Assembly: GCA_023639215.1 (NCBI GenBank)
Contig: CP097899.1
Span: forward strand, 3,344,001-3,408,000
Source of the DNA: Candidatus Pristimantibacillus lignocellulolyticus
Lineage (GTDB): Bacteria > Bacillota > Bacilli > Paenibacillales > Paenibacillaceae
Reading direction: 5' to 3'
DNA: 64,000 nt
Part shown: positions 61,130 through 64,000 of the stretch, piece after piece
How the letters are laid out: every line of letters begins with the position of its first letter
How positions within the stretch are numbered: the first letter of the stretch is position 1
Translations under genes and position numbers: made by a program
Notes under the pieces: generated by a model
What the model saw: only the letters and a program-made list of their open reading frames with translations
The model's database searches: none
Told to the model about the DNA's origin: nothing

Positions 61130-62044
61130 TTGAAAATTCTTCAACTTAATATGGAGGAAGCCATCCAATTTGCAAAAGTAATAGGTAACGAGCAGCGGAT
61201 GAACATATTGAAAATTCTTAGCACTGGACCTCATAATGTGAATGAATTATCTGAAAAGCTAGGAATACCTTTCTCATCAACTGCGGTAAATGTGAAAAAA
61301 TTAGAAGATGTTGGTCTAATAGCTACTGAACTTATACCAGGCAGAGGTACACAAAAAGTAAATACAAAAATTTTTGATCGCATAATAATTGATTTATTTA
61401 CCGAAGATAAATTAACAGGGAAAAATAATATTAAGATAGATATGCCAATTGGTGAATATGTGGAATGTCAAGCTGAGCCTAGTTGTGGTCTAGTTGGCGT
61501 TAATGATTACATTGGCTTGCAAGATGACCCTAGATCATTCTACGAACCAGGTAGAAAAGAAGCGCAACTCTTATACTTCAGACAAGGGTATGTAGAATAT
61601 CGTTTCCCTAATCGTATTCCGTACGGCAAAATATCTGAGGAAATTGAATTTAGTGCAGAAATATGTTCGGAAGCTCCATACCACAAACTAGATTGGCCTT
61701 CGGATATTACAGTATGGATTAATGAGATCGAAATAGGCACATGGACTTCTCCAAGTGATTTTGGTGGACTTCGAGGATTTAATACCCCTGACTGGTGGCA
61801 AACGTATTTTACTCAATATGGTTTGCTAAAACATTGGAAAATCAATGAACGAGGTAGCTTTGTAGATGGTACTTTGATTTCTAATGTTACAGTTCAAGAT
61901 TTGAATCTAAATGTAAAGCCATATGTTTCATTTAGAATTGGCGTGAAACAGGATGCTGTCAATATGGGCGGATTAAATCTGTTTGGTCATAGCTTTGGAA
62001 ACTATAGTCAAGGAATTATTATGAACTTGCGCCACAACGAATAG
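61130..62044 (+). CDS. ArsR-like winged-helix regulator with C-terminal effector domain
   Basis: A 304-residue protein with an N-terminal winged helix-turn-helix (about residues 10-85: FAKVIGNEQRMNILKILSTG, VNELSEKLGIPFSSTAVNVK, LEDVGLIATELIPG) and a beta-rich C-terminal domain with several Trp and Pro residues (FPNRIPYGK, NEIEIGTWTSPSDFGGLRG). Regulators of this build often sit beside sugar operons in Paenibacillaceae. The TTG at 61130 has AAGGAGG; the upstream in-frame ATG covers that site. It precedes a sugar ABC operon and is likely to control it. Confidence 0.85.
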   Translation: MKILQLNMEEAIQFAKVIGNEQRMNILKILSTGPHNVNELSEKLGIPFSSTAVNVKKLEDVGLIATELIPGRGTQKVNTKIFDRIIIDLFTEDKLTGKNNIKIDMPIGEYVECQAEPSCGLVGVNDYIGLQDDPRSFYEPGRKEAQLLYFRQGYVEYRFPNRIPYGKISEEIEFSAEICSEAPYHKLDWPSDITVWINEIEIGTWTSPSDFGGLRGFNTPDWWQTYFTQYGLLKHWKINERGSFVDGTLISNVTVQDLNLNVKPYVSFRIGVKQDAVNMGGLNLFGHSFGNYSQGIIMNLRHNE

Positions 62045-62086
62045 TGATACTTTATTTTTGTTTTTTATAACAACTTTTATAGTAAT

Positions 62087-62139
62087 AAAACAACAATAAT
62101 CGGTAGGAAACGCTACCAAATATTGTTGTTTTATTTTTT
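62087..62139 (+). terminator. Terminator after regulator gene
   Basis: AAAACAACAATA pairs with TATTGTTGTTTT, with an inner GGTAG/CTACC, followed by a long T-run. Confidence 0.88.
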
Positions 62140-62201
62140 TATGTCGGAAAACCTGTTAATACAGAAGGGAAAAGCGTATTTATATCTTTATTACAATTTT
62201 A

Positions 62202-62231
62202 CTTGATATAAAACAATATTTCATGTTACAA
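62202..62231 (+). promoter_or_regulatory. Probable sigma-A promoter of third sugar ABC operon
   Basis: TTGATA and TACAAT are separated by 18 bases, 46 bases upstream of the binding-protein start codon. This matches the vegetative consensus well. Confidence 0.6.
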
Positions 62232-62276
62232 TGTTTTTGTACTTAAAACTGATTACTTCTAGGGGGAATAGTTAGA

Positions 62277-63581
62277 ATGAGAAAGTATAATAAGACAGTA
62301 GCGTTGTTGTTAGTACTATGTTTAACGTTGGTGGCATGTTCATCAGGAAATACTGGTAATAAGAAAAATGAAAGCACTTCCAATGGTGGAGGAGGTTCAA
62401 CTAATTCAGGGACTGAAGTTGTAGACTTAAATTTCTGGGTACCATTCAGTGGAACTGATGGCGAGTACATGGAAAACATGGTAAAAGCTTATAACGAATC
62501 ACAATCAGAAGTTAATGTTAAATTCATGAATAGTAACTGGGATAACTATTATCCTAAATTGCAAACTGCACTAGTATCTAATTCTGCTCCAGATGTAGCA
62601 GTAGCTCACGTATCTAAGCTAGCTAGCTTGATGCCAACTGAGAAGGTTGCAGTACTTGATGATTTGGCAACTGAAGCAGGTCTTGATTGGTCTACTTTCA
62701 GTGAGAATCAATTACAAGCAACAGTGATTGATGGTAAACACTATGCAGTACCATTGGACACTCATGCTGTTATTATGTACTTCAACAAAAAACATTTGAG
62801 TGATGCAGGTCTTCTTAACGAAGATGGCACAATTAAAATGGAGCAAACTGCTGAAGGATTCACAGAAATGCTTCGAGCATTGAAAAAGACACTTCCTGCT
62901 GATGTATCTCCGTTAATCATTGGTAGTAATAATGTGTTCACGTACTGGATCTGGTATGCACTTGTTAACCAACAAGGTGGTAGCGTATTCACAGACGGTC
63001 AACCGACAGTTAATACACCTGAAGCAAAAGTAGCTATGGAACTTATTAAATCTTGGATTGATGAAGGTTTAGCGCTTCCTGATATCGGCGATCAAAGTTA
63101 CGATATTTTCAAAACTGGTAAAGCAGCTGTAACATTCTCAGGCGTATGGGCTACAGGTAACTTTGAAACGAATAAAGATCTTGATTTTGCAGCAGTTCCA
63201 TTCCCACAATTGTTTGCTCAACCTGCAGCATGGGGTGATTCTCATACGGTGTTTGTTCCTACTCAAGATAATAAAGAAAAACAAGTTGCAGCAGTTAAAT
63301 TTGCTGATTGGTTAGCATCTAATGGACACATGTGGGCAGTTGCTGGTCACGTTCCAGTGAAAACTACGGTACTAGAATCTGAAGCTTATACATCATTACC
63401 ATACCGTTCATCTTATGCTGATGTAATTAATGATGTTGTATATGGACCTAAATTACAAAATCTTGGTTCAATTGAAGATACAATCCTAGAATCTCTAGTT
63501 GAAATTAACTATGGTATGTCTTCTGTTGAAGATGGTCTAGCAAAAGCACAGAAAAATGCAGAAACAATATTGAATAAATAA
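62277..63581 (+). CDS. Extracellular sugar-binding lipoprotein (family 1)
   Basis: A 434-residue MalE-like binding protein with lipobox LTLVACSSG (Cys near 21), a Gly/Ser/Thr linker, and a mature domain starting VVDLNFWVPFSGTDGEYMEN. Conserved features include FMNSNWDNYYPKLQTALVS and AVTFSGVWATGNFE near the hinge. The length fits family-1 binding proteins, which feed mono- and oligosaccharides to two-permease importers. CTAGGGGGAATAG precedes the ATG. A promoter is visible upstream, and the permease gene follows after a hairpin. Confidence 0.94.
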   Translation: MRKYNKTVALLLVLCLTLVACSSGNTGNKKNESTSNGGGGSTNSGTEVVDLNFWVPFSGTDGEYMENMVKAYNESQSEVNVKFMNSNWDNYYPKLQTALVSNSAPDVAVAHVSKLASLMPTEKVAVLDDLATEAGLDWSTFSENQLQATVIDGKHYAVPLDTHAVIMYFNKKHLSDAGLLNEDGTIKMEQTAEGFTEMLRALKKTLPADVSPLIIGSNNVFTYWIWYALVNQQGGSVFTDGQPTVNTPEAKVAMELIKSWIDEGLALPDIGDQSYDIFKTGKAAVTFSGVWATGNFETNKDLDFAAVPFPQLFAQPAAWGDSHTVFVPTQDNKEKQVAAVKFADWLASNGHMWAVAGHVPVKTTVLESEAYTSLPYRSSYADVINDVVYGPKLQNLGSIEDTILESLVEINYGMSSVEDGLAKAQKNAETILNK

Positions 63582-63593
63582 TTATGTTGATGC

Positions 63594-63629
63594 GAATGGT
63601 GTGAAGCGTTATAACGATTCACACCATTC
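63594..63629 (+). other. Intercistronic hairpin after binding-protein gene
   Basis: GAATGGTGTGAA pairs perfectly with TTCACACCATTC around a 12-base loop, then CTTT. It probably reduces readthrough into the permeases or stabilises the binding-protein message. Confidence 0.78.
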
Positions 63630-63650
63630 CTTTAAAGGAGTGAGATATCA

Positions 63651-64000
63651 TTGAAACTTACAAGACTCCGTTCTTATAAATCGCTTATGGCTGCTCTTAT
63701 ATTTTTGGCGCCGTTTATGATTTTGTATGTATGGTTTTGGATTTATCCGATATTTAAAGGTTTTATTTCTAGTTTTAATAGCGGAATTTTTGGTGGCAAG
63801 CAGAATTTTGTAGGCTTGGATAACTATTCATTTATGTTATCTGATCCGAAGTTTTGGTCATCATTTGGAAATACCATTTACTTCATTGTTATATCGACAC
63901 CGGCAATCGTAGTTCTCGGTCTTATACTAGCTTTATTAGTAAATATGAAATTAAAAGGTACAACCATTTTAAGAACAGTATACTTTATGCCTTTTATGTT
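63651..64000 (+). CDS. Sugar ABC transporter permease, MalF/LacF type (3' end off window)
   Basis: The first 116 residues of an inner-membrane permease. The N-terminal helix reads ALIFLAPFMILYVWFWIYPI, then SFNSGIFGGKQNFVGLDNYS, and two further helices. The TTG start has AAAGGAG upstream. It is the partner of the binding protein just before it; the gene continues past the window. Confidence 0.92.
   Translation, partial: MKLTRLRSYKSLMAALIFLAPFMILYVWFWIYPIFKGFISSFNSGIFGGKQNFVGLDNYSFMLSDPKFWSSFGNTIYFIVISTPAIVVLGLILALLVNMKLKGTTILRTVYFMPFM

Overview
The window reads as a low-GC, endospore-forming member of the Bacillales, most likely Paenibacillaceae (Paenibacillus or Cohnella-like). The evidence is a complete sporulation sigma factor (SigK), a YhcN/YlaJ-type sporulation lipoprotein and a CotH-family protein, together with several Lpl/Yes-type sugar ABC transporters, a YesM/YesN-type two-component system, strong GGAGG ribosome sites and frequent TTG/GTG starts. 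No rRNA, tRNA, CRISPR array, transposase or integrase was recognised.

Region 1 (1-6.4 kb) is the 3' part of a sugar-uptake operon: permease, binding lipoprotein, two different ADP-ribosylglycohydrolase-family proteins and a ribokinase, closed by a strong terminator. It looks like a route that imports a ribosyl compound, hydrolyses it in the cytoplasm and phosphorylates the released ribose. Region 2 (6.5-12.7 kb) holds an MFS exporter, the cluster VTC domain / DUF4956 / CotH kinase-like lipoprotein, and a secreted metallophosphoesterase.

Region 3 (12.7-26.2 kb) is an accessory zone of unrelated small genes (amidase, YcaQ-type glycosylase, DJ-1/PfpI, GNAT, HAD, two APH kinases, SRPBCC, HIT, VOC, small membrane proteins) and decayed fragments (ECF sigma/peptidase, histidine phosphatase, DinB). 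About ten copies of a short hairpin repeat, TTRARCTA-ACGGGCAGNA-TAGTTTAA, all in the same orientation, lie in the gaps between them, so the zone resembles a gene-cassette array. A ZTP-type riboswitch with its own terminator precedes the DJ-1/PfpI gene.

Region 4 (26.3-32.6 kb) has EcsC, an OmpR-type two-component system, two tandem DUF445 membrane proteins and a small coiled-coil protein. Region 5 (32.7-41.7 kb) is a second sugar-uptake locus: two permeases, binding protein, YesM-type kinase, YesN-type regulator and a second binding lipoprotein, with a CRE-like site and a tandemly repeated leader. Region 6 (41.7-49.8 kb) has a group of dispersed inverted-terminal repeats, a CheY-like protein, uracil-DNA glycosylase, a zinc-ribbon protein, an RNA/DNA methylase, a thiamine/HMP ECF transporter (YkoE-YkoD-YkoC) under a TPP riboswitch, a LOG-family protein and a lipoprotein.

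Region 7 (49.8-60.2 kb) is an island built around sigK. An intact sigK (59436-60137), a 5'-truncated copy (54479-54985) and a short decayed 3' remnant (51744-51920) separate blocks of accessory genes, including a GIY-YIG/DUF4357 protein, unknown membrane proteins, an AraC/MFS pair and a broken ImmA/IrrE peptidase gene, which hints at former phage or ICE-like elements. Region 8 (60.3-64 kb) has the sporulation lipoprotein, an ArsR-like regulator and the start of a third sugar ABC operon that runs off the window.
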